From positions 28,675,772 to 28,739,771 of the forward strand of contig OX381710.1 in NCBI GenBank assembly GCA_947462335.1: 64,000 nt of DNA, written 5' to 3'. Positions 10,771 to 20,136 of the stretch are shown here, in pieces. This stretch comes from Harmothoe impar. Taxonomy: Eukaryota > Annelida > Polychaeta > Phyllodocida > Polynoidae. The stretch's first letter is position 1. Every line of letters starts with the position of its first letter. The position numbers and the translations under genes were made by a program. The notes under the pieces are model-generated. The model made no database searches, had not been told where the DNA came from, and saw only the letters and a program-made list of their open reading frames with translations.

Positions 10771-12233
10771 ACAAAACTAGGTGGTAATGAATATATATAC
10801 GGTTTTCCTAGTATATAGAAAACCTTTTAGAACAACGACTTTATAGTTATTGTCTATACAGTAACTAGGGGCGTAAACATATTATTACGACATACTACAC
10901 AAGCGAGATCATAAAACTCAATATAAATATGGCATTATACTGTAATAGCGACCATAATAGATGATTTAGGTATGTTTTATGACAAGTGAATATAATATCA
11001 TACATACAATCGAACGGCTTGACACATTTCGATATGACTTCCTTATGAAGTTTCCTTACTCGGTTATTAAAAAAATGCGCGTGGGGTGTGTATATATTTA
11101 AGTTGAACAGAAAAGTTATTAAAAACCAGTCCTGATAAGGACTCACAACCACCAGCGTCTTACATTGATTTGTGATTTAATGAACACATTCACACAATGG
11201 GTAACAGTAACCACAGCCTTTGTTTTAAGCCGGGTAATCCGATTATATAACCGGAGTATTAATATCTCTCGCAACATACAACAGAGTCAACACACACGAC
11301 AATACCTGGCGGTATATATAGTATATACACATAGCCTTAACGACTTCATATAAACATTACGGGTAGCCACGTTTCCTAGCTTATCAGATCCTACGATCTT
11401 CATATGTAGCATATTATGAAACCCGATTCATAAGGCAAATATGAGAATACCTTACTGGAACACCTGAGGTGATATGTATCACATAATAATGATATATTAT
11501 ATATATTAAAAACGTTTTAATGAGTAACCTGGCAGTGTACCCGGAAACCCTCACAATTAAATATAGCTTACTGGTGATCTAGTTGTGGTCAAGGTGCTCT
11601 CCGCTTCTAATAGACTAATGAGTGAGGTGCTCTCCTCTTCTTAATACTGTTTCTTGGATAAATATCACCCGAAGGTAAGTTCATATGTATACAGCTCGAT
11701 AAGTATCCCGTCCTCGCTCCAGTAAAGTTCATGACATATATAACTATAATCCGGCTGGAAACCACGAGTACTGTCCGTTTAACACGTAATCCTAGCTCCA
11801 GGAATGTTCATGAAATAGATAAGTAGAACTGGAACCACGAGCATTGTCTGTTTGACACGTAATCCTTTGGACGGGAACAGTTTATAACTCAGCATAATAG
11901 TATCAGGAACACATCATGGTAACGTATCCCAAAAGTTAGTTTCAGGGACGTTAGGTTGGTAGCTTCCCGGTGGAGTCCTGATTCCCCATCGGTAGGCTAT
12001 AGTTGAGAGTTGAGTAGTTAGGTAAGTCCAGAGCTTCCACGGAAGGTTCCCCCCGCGTTGATCCATATGCATCTAAAAAGATGCCCCTCCCCTCAAAAGG
12101 GAAACCCCGTCATAAACAATTTATGACGTCAGATTAAATGAAACAACAATTAATCTATCCGGAAACTATTATAGTTCCCTCCTCTATTCCTAAAAAAAAT
12201 TAGAAATAGACTCAGAACCTTCTATTAGTCTTT
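10771..12233 (-). other. Noncoding 3' tail of the retrotransposon
   Basis: About 1.46 kb of AT-rich DNA between the ORF3 stop and the polypurine tract. No convincing frame is present; the longest minus-strand frame (11152-10895, 85 codons) has no recognisable feature. It contains imperfect tandem repeats of about 79 bp (11713-11866) and a smaller repeat with GGTGCTCTCC (11591-11646). It may serve packaging, export or polyadenylation, which is inference. Confidence 0.6.
11713..11866 (-). repeat. Imperfect 79-bp tandem repeat in the retrotransposon tail
   Basis: Two units begin CTCGCTCCAG (11713) and CTAGCTCCAG (11792). Both run through GTTCATGA, a GGAA(A)CCACGAG block and end ACACGTAATC. They differ at roughly a fifth of positions, so the duplication predates this insertion. 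Confidence 0.7.
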
Positions 12234-15200
12234 TTAACCTAAAGGTTCCTCTCTTGCTCTCATTAAAGCAAGCGCGTGCTCAGCTGTGCCATCCCAGGTA
12301 TCGATAGTCACGCCAAACACCCCGTAAAACTTTACGTTCATGTCTTGTAACCGTTTGGTTAACTTCTCGTTCTCTTGCTGAACGAACCCTGCGGCGGCTT
12401 CAGCGGTCTTTTGGCCGGAAGCAGCTTCCCTTGACTTTTTAGCCAAGTAATCAGCATTGCCAACAGCGACCAATGCTTTTTCCTCCCGATGGGCAATCTT
12501 TAGGCCATGCGTGAACAGGCCTAACATCTTGGTGTTATATTCCACCGCCAGCTCGCGTTGGGACTCCTGGAATTCTGTTACGATCCTTTGTCCCACTTCG
12601 CAGCTCGCCTTCTCTTCCCTAGAGAAGTAGTTGACTATCGGGACGTATTTTAACTTTACGCCACCGGTAGTTTCAGTGCGGGAGGTGCCCGCGACCGGCT
12701 GGATGACAACCGGATCCTGGGTTACAGGAATCACGGGTTTAACATCCACTTGCGGCGCTTTCGCAACCGCTGCAGCCTTCGGGACAGTTATGCCCCGAGG
12801 CGTCACCACTGAGATTAGTGATTTTGGTTCTGATTTCACGGTCAAGCCCTGCATGTCCCGAGTTGGGGTAGTGGGCGACCGGACGTCCCTGGGGGTTAGC
12901 TTTGTAGTGGTCCCCAGATGGTACGTCAAAGGCAGGGAAGCCTTTGTTCTGGTAGCCGGTTCTTTAGGCCGGGCACCTCCATGGTCAGGTTGACTGGTGG
13001 CACTGTCTGAACTGCTCAGACGTCTGGAACGGTAATCCATGTTAGTCGCCGCTGCTTGACCACCGGAATCACGTTTCCGATCTTTCCGGTCTGTAAACAG
13101 CGGATCTGGATACTCGCGATAATAGTCGCGACCTTCCGGGGCATGATAATTCCCATAGTAGGAATTATCGAGATCCTCTAAGTTGGATCCGGCATGTCTC
13201 CGTTTTGGTCCCGGTGAGACCGCAGGAGATCGAGAGCGGTCGCGGGCGGACCGGCTCTTCCCCCGGGAACTACCCCGGGTTTCCGGCTGACGGAAACTAC
13301 CGCCACCTCTGCGGGAAGTACGGGTAGTGCATAACACCGTATACTCCTCGTCATTCATGGCGAACTTATGTCGTCCGTCCACTCTGGCAATCCTGGCTTT
13401 GAACTTCCCATCTGCGACTTCGCAGTAGAAGGGAGTTGCCGGCCGGATCTTAGCCTTTTGTTCCTCCGTGAGTGATTTGTACTGTTCACAAACGGCGTCA
13501 TGTAGCGCATTCACACGATTGCGAGCTACACTGATTCCCATGTTATGGCAATCCTTCATGTGGCGCATAAGCTCACCTCTCCGGGGTTCTAAACACCCGT
13601 TACATAGCTGGGATTCCCTACCTACTGTGATATCACAGTGATACACCACACAGTGGTGCATGTGATTTTCACAGAGGTGACGCAGAAACCGTTGCTTTGT
13701 TACAAACACGGTTCTGTCTGTGCCAATCGTGTTTACACATGTAGCGAATGGGCACCAATTCCTTTCCCGCTGACTGTACCAGCGGTTAACCGCAAAAAGA
13801 AGTTTTTCCTTCTGCTCCTTACTGTAGTAAGTGTCTGGCAGGATCCTGAGTTGATCTAGCCACTGCTGATAAAAAGCAGACGGAGGACGGTCCCGGGGGG
13901 TATTCCGGATCCAATCCTCATCATCACTTTGACCTTTACAGTTGGTCTCAGGTGGACATCCGAAATTGGTGGGACCAATCGGACACTGTTCCCATGAATT
14001 GGGAATAAACACGCGGAACTTATTGTTAGCGTTCTGCCAGACTCGCCTCATCACGTCATTAGGCGGGATGGGGTCTTCTGGGGCATTTCCTGGTTCCTCA
14101 GCGTTAGCCGGAACCTCTCCCTCTTCCGGGTCCGACTGAGCCGGACTACGGAGAGGGCTGAGACGTGCTGGATTGAATACCAGCGCAGCCGCCACGGCGG
14201 CCGCTGCTCCCGCGGCGGCGGTCATGTCTGCCACAAGGGCCGGGGTGGTGGTGGTGGTGGTGTTGGAGGGTTCCGGAGTATTGGCTTCGTTTATATCCAT
14301 CGCCTCATCCGTCACCTCCTCAGCCCTGGGAATAACGGGCTGTCCTCCGGAAGGTTGTTCCGGTAATCCCTCTGCTAGTACAGAGTCCGGCAAGTTAGCT
14401 AATCTTGCCTTCTCGTTCCGGCGAGCCTGACGTCCTCTCTCCTGGACAAACTCGTCAGACTGGTTGCTGTCAGCCGAGCTTGACCGGTTTGAGGCGCCCC
14501 TCTCACCTTTACTGCCGCGCCCCCTAGGTGTGGCTTTCAGCGCTTTTACTCGCGCCTTCTCCTCCGCACTGGAAGATCTGGTTCGTACCGTACGAACCGC
14601 CTCATCAACCAAACAAGATATGGCAATATCTCGTTTGACGTGGTGAGAATCCATGTAGTCCTCAATAGTGGCTACATCCAGGACATACGAGACTATTCCC
14701 TGCGTATTAGCGGCAGCAATCTCGTACTCCTTCCGGGTTTTAGGCTCTCGGAGTTTCCCGATTCGCGCCCGGTATCTGTTGACACCAGTCAACAACATCC
14801 CGGCAACTCCACAATTCGGGTCCAAAGACAGAATTGGGAGTGCGGGCATTAACCTGTCGATGTCCGCGATGTGTAAATCGAAGACAGCTCGTCGTAAGCA
14901 GTAGCATACGCGCAGTCCTTTCTGGAGTGCCTCCCAGTACACAAACCAGTCCGGGGGCATCTCCTCCTGCTCCTCCACTAACAGGAAGAGCAATATGGCC
15001 TGACTCGTGAGTGAGTCAATCCGGCGGGGAGCTCCCTCCGCCGTGAGCCTCAGCACGTCCTCGTGCAGTTCTACTTCACGTCCGTCGTAATTGGACATGA
15101 AGCCTCCCAGGGTTGGTACGGCCGGGCGGGGTTTTTCAACGTCCGCCGGCGGTTTCCCATGGTACAATAGTCCCTGATCCTGATACTCAGCGTCACCGGT

Positions 15201-15446
15201 ATCAGCGCGACCGTCAGCAGGGCTGATGGCCTCAATGTCCAGACCTTCCAAGTAATTGGCGGCGACATTAGCGGGGCGAAGCGGTGACTGAGAGTCAACG
15301 TCGACGTCCATTATCTCCCCTTGTTCCAGGAAATCCAGAGATCCCTGGTCCACGAGGTCAGGTTGATTAACAACCACAGTTCCTCCGCTAGCGGAGTCGC
15401 CCTCTTGAAGAGGGTCCACCTGTTGGTGATCTGTCTCGGAAGACAT
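12234..15446 (-). CDS. ORF3: C2H2-finger protein of unknown function in the env position
   Basis: This is a 1070-residue protein encoded after pol. I recognise no family. The N-terminus is acidic. A helical, hydrophobic-rich region spans residues about 110-270. Next come a charged, Ser-rich linker and a Thr run followed by an Ala-rich stretch (about 395-425). Two Cys/His modules lie at about 564-634: CPFATC followed by HLCENH, and CNGC-X10-HMKDCH, the second a good C2H2 finger. An Arg/Ser-rich basic patch with PKRRH (about 715-755) could be a nuclear localisation or RNA-binding segment. The last 130 residues look coiled coil. I see no signal peptide, furin-type site or membrane anchor, so it is not an envelope protein. 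The frame extends 19 codons upstream to a GTG, but the ATG at 15446 has A at -3 and is preferred. Likely roles are nucleic-acid binding, nuclear transport or regulation of the element. Confidence 0.85.
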   Translation of the reverse strand: MSSETDHQQVDPLQEGDSASGGTVVVNQPDLVDQGSLDFLEQGEIMDVDVDSQSPLRPANVAANYLEGLDIEAISPADGRADTGDAEYQDQGLLYHGKPPADVEKPRPAVPTLGGFMSNYDGREVELHEDVLRLTAEGAPRRIDSLTSQAILLFLLVEEQEEMPPDWFVYWEALQKGLRVCYCLRRAVFDLHIADIDRLMPALPILSLDPNCGVAGMLLTGVNRYRARIGKLREPKTRKEYEIAAANTQGIVSYVLDVATIEDYMDSHHVKRDIAISCLVDEAVRTVRTRSSSAEEKARVKALKATPRGRGSKGERGASNRSSSADSNQSDEFVQERGRQARRNEKARLANLPDSVLAEGLPEQPSGGQPVIPRAEEVTDEAMDINEANTPEPSNTTTTTTPALVADMTAAAGAAAAVAAALVFNPARLSPLRSPAQSDPEEGEVPANAEEPGNAPEDPIPPNDVMRRVWQNANNKFRVFIPNSWEQCPIGPTNFGCPPETNCKGQSDDEDWIRNTPRDRPPSAFYQQWLDQLRILPDTYYSKEQKEKLLFAVNRWYSQRERNWCPFATCVNTIGTDRTVFVTKQRFLRHLCENHMHHCVVYHCDITVGRESQLCNGCLEPRRGELMRHMKDCHNMGISVARNRVNALHDAVCEQYKSLTEEQKAKIRPATPFYCEVADGKFKARIARVDGRHKFAMNDEEYTVLCTTRTSRRGGGSFRQPETRGSSRGKSRSARDRSRSPAVSPGPKRRHAGSNLEDLDNSYYGNYHAPEGRDYYREYPDPLFTDRKDRKRDSGGQAAATNMDYRSRRLSSSDSATSQPDHGGARPKEPATRTKASLPLTYHLGTTTKLTPRDVRSPTTPTRDMQGLTVKSEPKSLISVVTPRGITVPKAAAVAKAPQVDVKPVIPVTQDPVVIQPVAGTSRTETTGGVKLKYVPIVNYFSREEKASCEVGQRIVTEFQESQRELAVEYNTKMLGLFTHGLKIAHREEKALVAVGNADYLAKKSREAASGQKTAEAAAGFVQQENEKLTKRLQDMNVKFYGVFGVTIDTWDGTAEHALALMRAREEPLG

Positions 15447-15559
15447 GTTTGTCACACTCAAGAAAAGTGTTATTGATGGATTTAAGGGGGTCCACCTCCC
15501 CACAGCGACAGTGGTCGTGTCCGAGCTCTCACGTCTGCTCTGGACCGCCTCTCAACCCC

Positions 15560-15700
15560 AACTGGCGATTCCCGCCGCTCCGCGGGCCTTATATAAGGCG
15601 CGCCACCGCGCATGCGCAACCCCGCGCGTCCCGTGACCCAGTTCCTTGGAACCAGGTCACCGCGCGTTCTAATTGTAAACAGGTACCCTTATTCCACGTG
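15560..15700 (-). promoter_or_regulatory. Putative internal promoter for ORF3
   Basis: This lies in the 472-bp gap between pol and ORF3, an abrupt CpG-rich island inside an otherwise AT-leaning element. On the element strand, in order: E-box CACGTG (15695-15700), an imperfect 28-bp palindrome with outward TGACC half-sites (15633-15660), an NRF1-like palindrome GCGCATGCGC (15617-15608) and a palindromic TATA box CCTTATATAAGG (15598-15587). Start of transcription would fall near 15560, giving about 115 nt of leader before the ORF3 ATG. It also shares E-box and TATA elements with the LTR promoter. Confidence 0.6.
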
Positions 15701-15918
15701 TTAATCCTTACGCTCTGTCAACTCGTCTAGAGTATCAATGAAATATATATGAATGGCATAATAAAGCACATTCACCGGATTATCCGTCCATCACCCATGG
15801 GATCCTTGACAGGGGGACTATCACGATCATTCTGACCGTACTTACTTCCACACATAACTGATTACAACATTAAAATATTTAACAAGATTACAGGACACCA
15901 CACTCGTTGTGTACCGGC

Positions 15919-18900
15919 TTAGGTTATACCGTCCCTGGCTAGTAACCGGGGACTGCGTCTTATGTTTTTAGGCATAACATTAGACCTGGTTCTAGGACAC
16001 GCCTTTTCCAGAGTGGATTTAGCCCTAACCACACTCTTCCGGGTCCTTTTCCCTTCAGCCAGCGAGACTTTATTAGCCGCCTTCTTCCCGGATCTTTTTG
16101 GGATGACGGGCTTCTGCACCATTAGTTTCCGGGAGACCTCCTTCCGCGGCCTTCCGCGTTTCCGGGGAGGTTCCTTCACTAATTTCCGCTGTTCACTTTC
16201 CTCTATCAAAGTATCAACTTCCAACTCATACGAGTCCAGGGACAAATCTCTCCCCTTCCACTCTCTTAGTCGAGCTACATTAGATTTATACATCTTTCCT
16301 TGTAATGAACGTATCACTACAGTACTGTCACTTACTATGCGGGTAACCACAAAGGGGCCGTCCCAATTACTAGCAAGTTTCAGAGTCGATAACGGCTCAT
16401 GTAATCTTACTACCTGATCACCAACTTTGAATCGTCGCGGCTTAAGGCCTAGATCATAGCCGGTCTTCTGCCAGGTAGCATTCTTCTGCAATTCAGTTCT
16501 CACCAATTCATAAGCATATTTGAATTGATCTCTTAATGACTCCACAAACATCACATGGCAGGGGGTTTCCGGGTTCATTCCGACCACCCCAAATACCAGA
16601 TCAGCGGGCATTATTAAATCTTCCCCGAAAACTAACAGATTCGGGGAACAGGAAGTACTAGAATGGACAGTGCTATTATATGCATGGCATACATAATCAC
16701 ACTGCTCATCCCAGTCATCCATTCTATCATTCACCAGGGATTTCAAAACCTGAATCAAGGTACGATTGAATCTCTCAACCATTCCATCACTTTGTGGTCG
16801 ATAGGGATTTGTTCTCGTCTTACAAATCGCCAGTCGGTGACACATTTCCTGCCAAAGATCAGATTCAAATTCCCGACCTTGGTCACTATGCATCATTAGG
16901 GGAACCCCAAGATGCAATACCCAACCTGTAACAAAAGCTTTTGCACAGGTTGCTGCTTTGTGATCCGCTAATGGAAACACTCTCGTATACTTAGTATAAT
17001 AGTCAGTGACGACCATCATACAAGTATTACCATCAGGGGTAGTTTTAAACCCACTGATAATGTCTATGGCGACTCGCGCAAATCTTACACCAAACAGCTC
17101 CTGGGACAAAGGCATTTTACCCATCCCAGGCCCAGGTTTGTTTTTACAACAATCCGGGCAAGTAGCAACCCATCTTAATAGATCACTACTCATCCCTGGC
17201 CAGTAATATCTCCTTTTCAGACGTTCCAGGGAACGTTTTTTTCCGAAATGCCCACTGGTCAGGTGTCCATGGCAATAATACATAACATCCCTCCTCATAC
17301 CGGAAGGTATTACCACTTGCCGGATTCTCCTACCGGATGAATTAATCTTCCACCGGTAGATGATTCCGCTCTGGACCTCTAGCTCTGCCCATTGAGCTAT
17401 TAGTCGTCTCATTTCCCGATTCTCCAGGGAAATCTCAGGCCGCGGGGGCCGTATCTTCCTAGGTAACAATACCAACAACCGGCTAAGGTTAGGATCCTTT
17501 TCCTGGAATTTCCGGATGGTTCCCATGGACCACTCCAGAACCCCAGTTCCCTTGATCTCAAAGGGAATCCTTGCTCCGGCTATGACAGCTTCATGCTGAC
17601 CACAGTCATCACAGTTGGTGTTTTCGCACTTCCTGATAGGACGTCGGGAAAGTGCATCAGCATTTACATGCTTTACCCCAGCTCTATGCTGGATCTGACT
17701 TTGCTCCAAACCGAACTCGGAAAGGTGTGCTAGCCAACGTCCAATCATTCCTTCCGCATCTTTGAAATTCAATAACCATCTCAAAGAGGAATGATCTGTT
17801 CTTAGCGTAAAATCGGACCCCCAAAGGAAATGTTTGAACTTTTTAGTATATACTATCACAGCCAACAATTCCCTTTTAGTGGTACAGTAATTACGCTGGG
17901 TCTTACTCATAGTATTACTAGCAAAGGCAATGGGAACCTCCACTCCGCCTTGGACTTGACTGAGGGCGGCCCCAATACTCTCATTGCTAGCATCTGTATC
18001 CAATACAAAATGACCATCCGGGGTAGGATACTTTAACACCGGGGTCTCTACAAACAACTTTTTTATTGCTAAGAAAGCTGTGTCCTGTTCCCTCCCCCAT
18101 GGGAACTCTTCCTTCCTACTTCCGGGTGTCCAGTGTGACAAACACTGGATTGGATAGGCTACCCGGGAATACCCCGGCAGGAAATCCCTATAGTATGAGC
18201 AGAATCCTAGAAAGGATCGCACATCTTTAGGACCCCTGGGGACTTCCCATTCAGTTACACTCCTGATCTTTTCCGGATCCGCCTTAACCCCCTCGGTGGA
18301 AATAATCCGCCCTAGGTAGTTAATATCCTTCTTAAACAGATTGCATTTCTTTGGTTTCAATTTGAGACCGTTAGACATGATTCGGTTTAAGACTTCCTCT
18401 AAATTACTTAAACAATCCGCAAAGGTCTTTCCAAACACAATTACGTCATCCAGGTAAACTAGACATTTCCGCCATAATAAATCACTTAACAGCGTCTCCA
18501 TCATGGCTTCAAAGGTGGCCGGCGCGTTACATAACCCGAACGGCATTACCTTATATTCAAACAACCCAATATGGCTAGAAAACGCGGTTTTCTCCATATC
18601 TTCAGGCTTCATGCCTACTTGCCAATACCCGGATTGTAAATCCAGGGTACAAAACCATTCATTCCCTCCCAGGGAATCAATCGTCTCATCTATCCTAGGA
18701 AGAGGATAGGAGTTCTTCTTGGTCAACCCATTCAGTTTCCGGTAATCAATACAGAACCGTATGCTACCGTCCTTCTTGGTTACCATACACACAGGGGAGG
18801 ACCAAGGGCTCATGCTGGGAACAATAACATTATCCTTCAGCATTTTCGCTATCTCTTCCTCAGCTACAATCTTCTTCTTGAGGGGTAATCTCCTATAAGG

Positions 18901-20130
18901 AATCTTAAAAGCGGGGTTATCCCCGGTTTTAATTTCATGCAATACCTTATTGGTTCTCCCCAGGGGTTCCCCTGGGGCCGCAAAAGCTTGCCTGCATCTC
19001 TTCAGCATAGCCTTTAGGGCTTCCTGATCATTCTCATCCGTTATGGACGATCCTGTTAACAACTTAGTTAACTCTTCATGCAATTCCTCTTCCCCTCCTT
19101 CTTCTAACCTCAGGTCTTGGTGGCTACTGGTGACTGCCTCCGCAAGTATCACTTTCCCAACTTCAGTGCCTTTCTCAAGATATACTGTGGAGTTTCCGGG
19201 GTTGGAAATGGGTGTCACTGTCCATCTGGAATTCCCTACTAGGGTATCCGCAGATTCCAATCCCTTCCGGGATAATACAGCCATATCCGGCTCGATTACC
19301 GCTAATCCTTTCTGGATTAGCCTCCCTGAACTGACTAACACGTCACAGGTCATTCCCGGGGGAATCTTCACAGTCTGTGCCACACTAGCGACACTACTTA
19401 TCACTCTCAACTTACAGAGTATGGTCATATCATACGGGTATTCAATTTTCAACTTCCCACTTTTCGGATTCAAAGTCGCACCGAAAAGCGCCGCAAAATC
19501 CAAACCAAGAATACCATCATCTTCAATCTCAGCTATGGTCGGGGCCCAAACAAATTCTTTCCCGGCCACAGAGATTATCAGAAAAGTCCGTCCAAATGTC
19601 CTCATTCTGGTACCATCGGCCGTACATGCGTTTACCCTCATTGTGAGGTTCTCACACATATTCGGCAATAAGCTGATGAATCTCTTAGAGACCATGGAGT
19701 GGCTAGCTCCAGTATCCATAAGAAATTCCCCAGTCTTTCCTTGTACAGAACAGGAAACGTACCACCTCTTCCCATCAGTTACTGAGGGATTCCTAGTAAA
19801 CCGGTGAAGGTCACTATCAGTGCCCAGGTCGAATCCACATCCTTTCAGGTGTTCCAGACAAGGATGACCCGGGGGAAGCCTGGTTCCTCCAACCTTAACC
19901 AACTCTTTGATTATTGACTCCTCTAAACTGGCACTAGGTTTCCCATACGCGCACCCCTGGGCGCCTGTTGTACCAGTCTCCCCAGCCTCATGGTTTCCGG
20001 GATGTACGGTCCCATCTCCCTTCTTGCTGGACGCATTCACTGTTAATGAATCTTCACCGCCAACGTCGGTGATAATCTGACATATTTCCTCAGGGGTTAC
20101 CGTCCTGCCATCCCCGGTAACCCCCTCTAA
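15919..20130 (-). CDS. pol: Pol polyprotein: protease, reverse transcriptase, RNase H, integrase
   Basis: Numbering is from the first -1 frame codon (20130); the product is 1403 residues as a Gag-Pol fusion. Aspartic protease: DTGAS at 139. Reverse transcriptase: LDLQSGYWQV, FGLCNAPATF and the YLDD catalytic box at 559. RNase H: DTDAS at 711, TKREL, RTDHSSL, ending NADALSRRP near 822. Integrase: HHCC zinc domain (histidines near 955, CPDC near 991) and a DDE core with D1023, D1083 and E1119, exactly 35 residues between the last two. A GPY/F-like module (WDGPFVVTRIV) lies near 1260. The basic tail has an AT-hook-like KRGRPRK at 1324-1330. There is no chromodomain. The frame has no ATG upstream of the protease: its first ATG is the codon just before DTG, so independent initiation would destroy the protease. 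It ends at TAA 15919-15921 with no internal stop. Confidence 0.95.
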   Translation of the reverse strand, partial: LEGVTGDGRTVTPEEICQIITDVGGEDSLTVNASSKKGDGTVHPGNHEAGETGTTGAQGCAYGKPSASLEESIIKELVKVGGTRLPPGHPCLEHLKGCGFDLGTDSDLHRFTRNPSVTDGKRWYVSCSVQGKTGEFLMDTGASHSMVSKRFISLLPNMCENLTMRVNACTADGTRMRTFGRTFLIISVAGKEFVWAPTIAEIEDDGILGLDFAALFGATLNPKSGKLKIEYPYDMTILCKLRVISSVASVAQTVKIPPGMTCDVLVSSGRLIQKGLAVIEPDMAVLSRKGLESADTLVGNSRWTVTPISNPGNSTVYLEKGTEVGKVILAEAVTSSHQDLRLEEGGEEELHEELTKLLTGSSITDENDQEALKAMLKRCRQAFAAPGEPLGRTNKVLHEIKTGDNPAFKIPYRRLPLKKKIVAEEEIAKMLKDNVIVPSMSPWSSPVCMVTKKDGSIRFCIDYRKLNGLTKKNSYPLPRIDETIDSLGGNEWFCTLDLQSGYWQVGMKPEDMEKTAFSSHIGLFEYKVMPFGLCNAPATFEAMMETLLSDLLWRKCLVYLDDVIVFGKTFADCLSNLEEVLNRIMSNGLKLKPKKCNLFKKDINYLGRIISTEGVKADPEKIRSVTEWEVPRGPKDVRSFLGFCSYYRDFLPGYSRVAYPIQCLSHWTPGSRKEEFPWGREQDTAFLAIKKLFVETPVLKYPTPDGHFVLDTDASNESIGAALSQVQGGVEVPIAFASNTMSKTQRNYCTTKRELLAVIVYTKKFKHFLWGSDFTLRTDHSSLRWLLNFKDAEGMIGRWLAHLSEFGLEQSQIQHRAGVKHVNADALSRRPIRKCENTNCDDCGQHEAVIAGARIPFEIKGTGVLEWSMGTIRKFQEKDPNLSRLLVLLPRKIRPPRPEISLENREMRRLIAQWAELEVQSGIIYRWKINSSGRRIRQVVIPSGMRRDVMYYCHGHLTSGHFGKKRSLERLKRRYYWPGMSSDLLRWVATCPDCCKNKPGPGMGKMPLSQELFGVRFARVAIDIISGFKTTPDGNTCMMVVTDYYTKYTRVFPLADHKAATCAKAFVTGWVLHLGVPLMMHSDQGREFESDLWQEMCHRLAICKTRTNPYRPQSDGMVERFNRTLIQVLKSLVNDRMDDWDEQCDYVCHAYNSTVHSSTSCSPNLLVFGEDLIMPADLVFGVVGMNPETPCHVMFVESLRDQFKYAYELVRTELQKNATWQKTGYDLGLKPRRFKVGDQVVRLHEPLSTLKLASNWDGPFVVTRIVSDSTVVIRSLQGKMYKSNVARLREWKGRDLSLDSYELEVDTLIEESEQRKLVKEPPRKRGRPRKEVSRKLMVQKPVIPKRSGKKAANKVSLAEGKRTRKSVVRAKSTLEKACPRTRSNVMPKNIRRSPRLLARDGIT

Positions 20131-20136
20131 TTTCCC
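20092..20136 (-). promoter_or_regulatory. Gag-Pol -1 ribosomal frameshift signal
   Basis: On the element strand, G GGA AAT (20136-20130) sits in the gag frame directly before the TAG stop and fits the X XXY YYZ slippery rule. A 5-nt spacer (TAGAG, 20129-20125) leads to a perfect 10-bp stem, GGGGTTACCG pairing with CGGTAACCCC (20124-20115 and 20102-20093). One G-U pair can extend it, and the loop is 12 nt (20114-20103). A -1 slip on AAT places the ribosome exactly in the open pol frame (TTA GAG GGG). Spacer and stem have the geometry expected of a retroviral frameshift element. Function is inferred from sequence only. Confidence 0.85.

Noticed and set aside
12234..15446. ORF3 as an envelope gene
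   Set aside because: No signal peptide, cleavage site or transmembrane segment; it has zinc-finger and basic features instead.
19043..19807. 254-codon plus-strand frame
   Set aside because: It lies entirely antisense to pol, has no recognisable motif and is explained by codon composition of the minus-strand gene. The same applies to the plus-strand frames at 12631, 14173, 15962 and 22053-22663.
20038..20040. Independent start of pol at 20040
   Set aside because: The codon is GTG, not ATG, and the pol frame is open further upstream to the frameshift site at 20130, which explains expression better.
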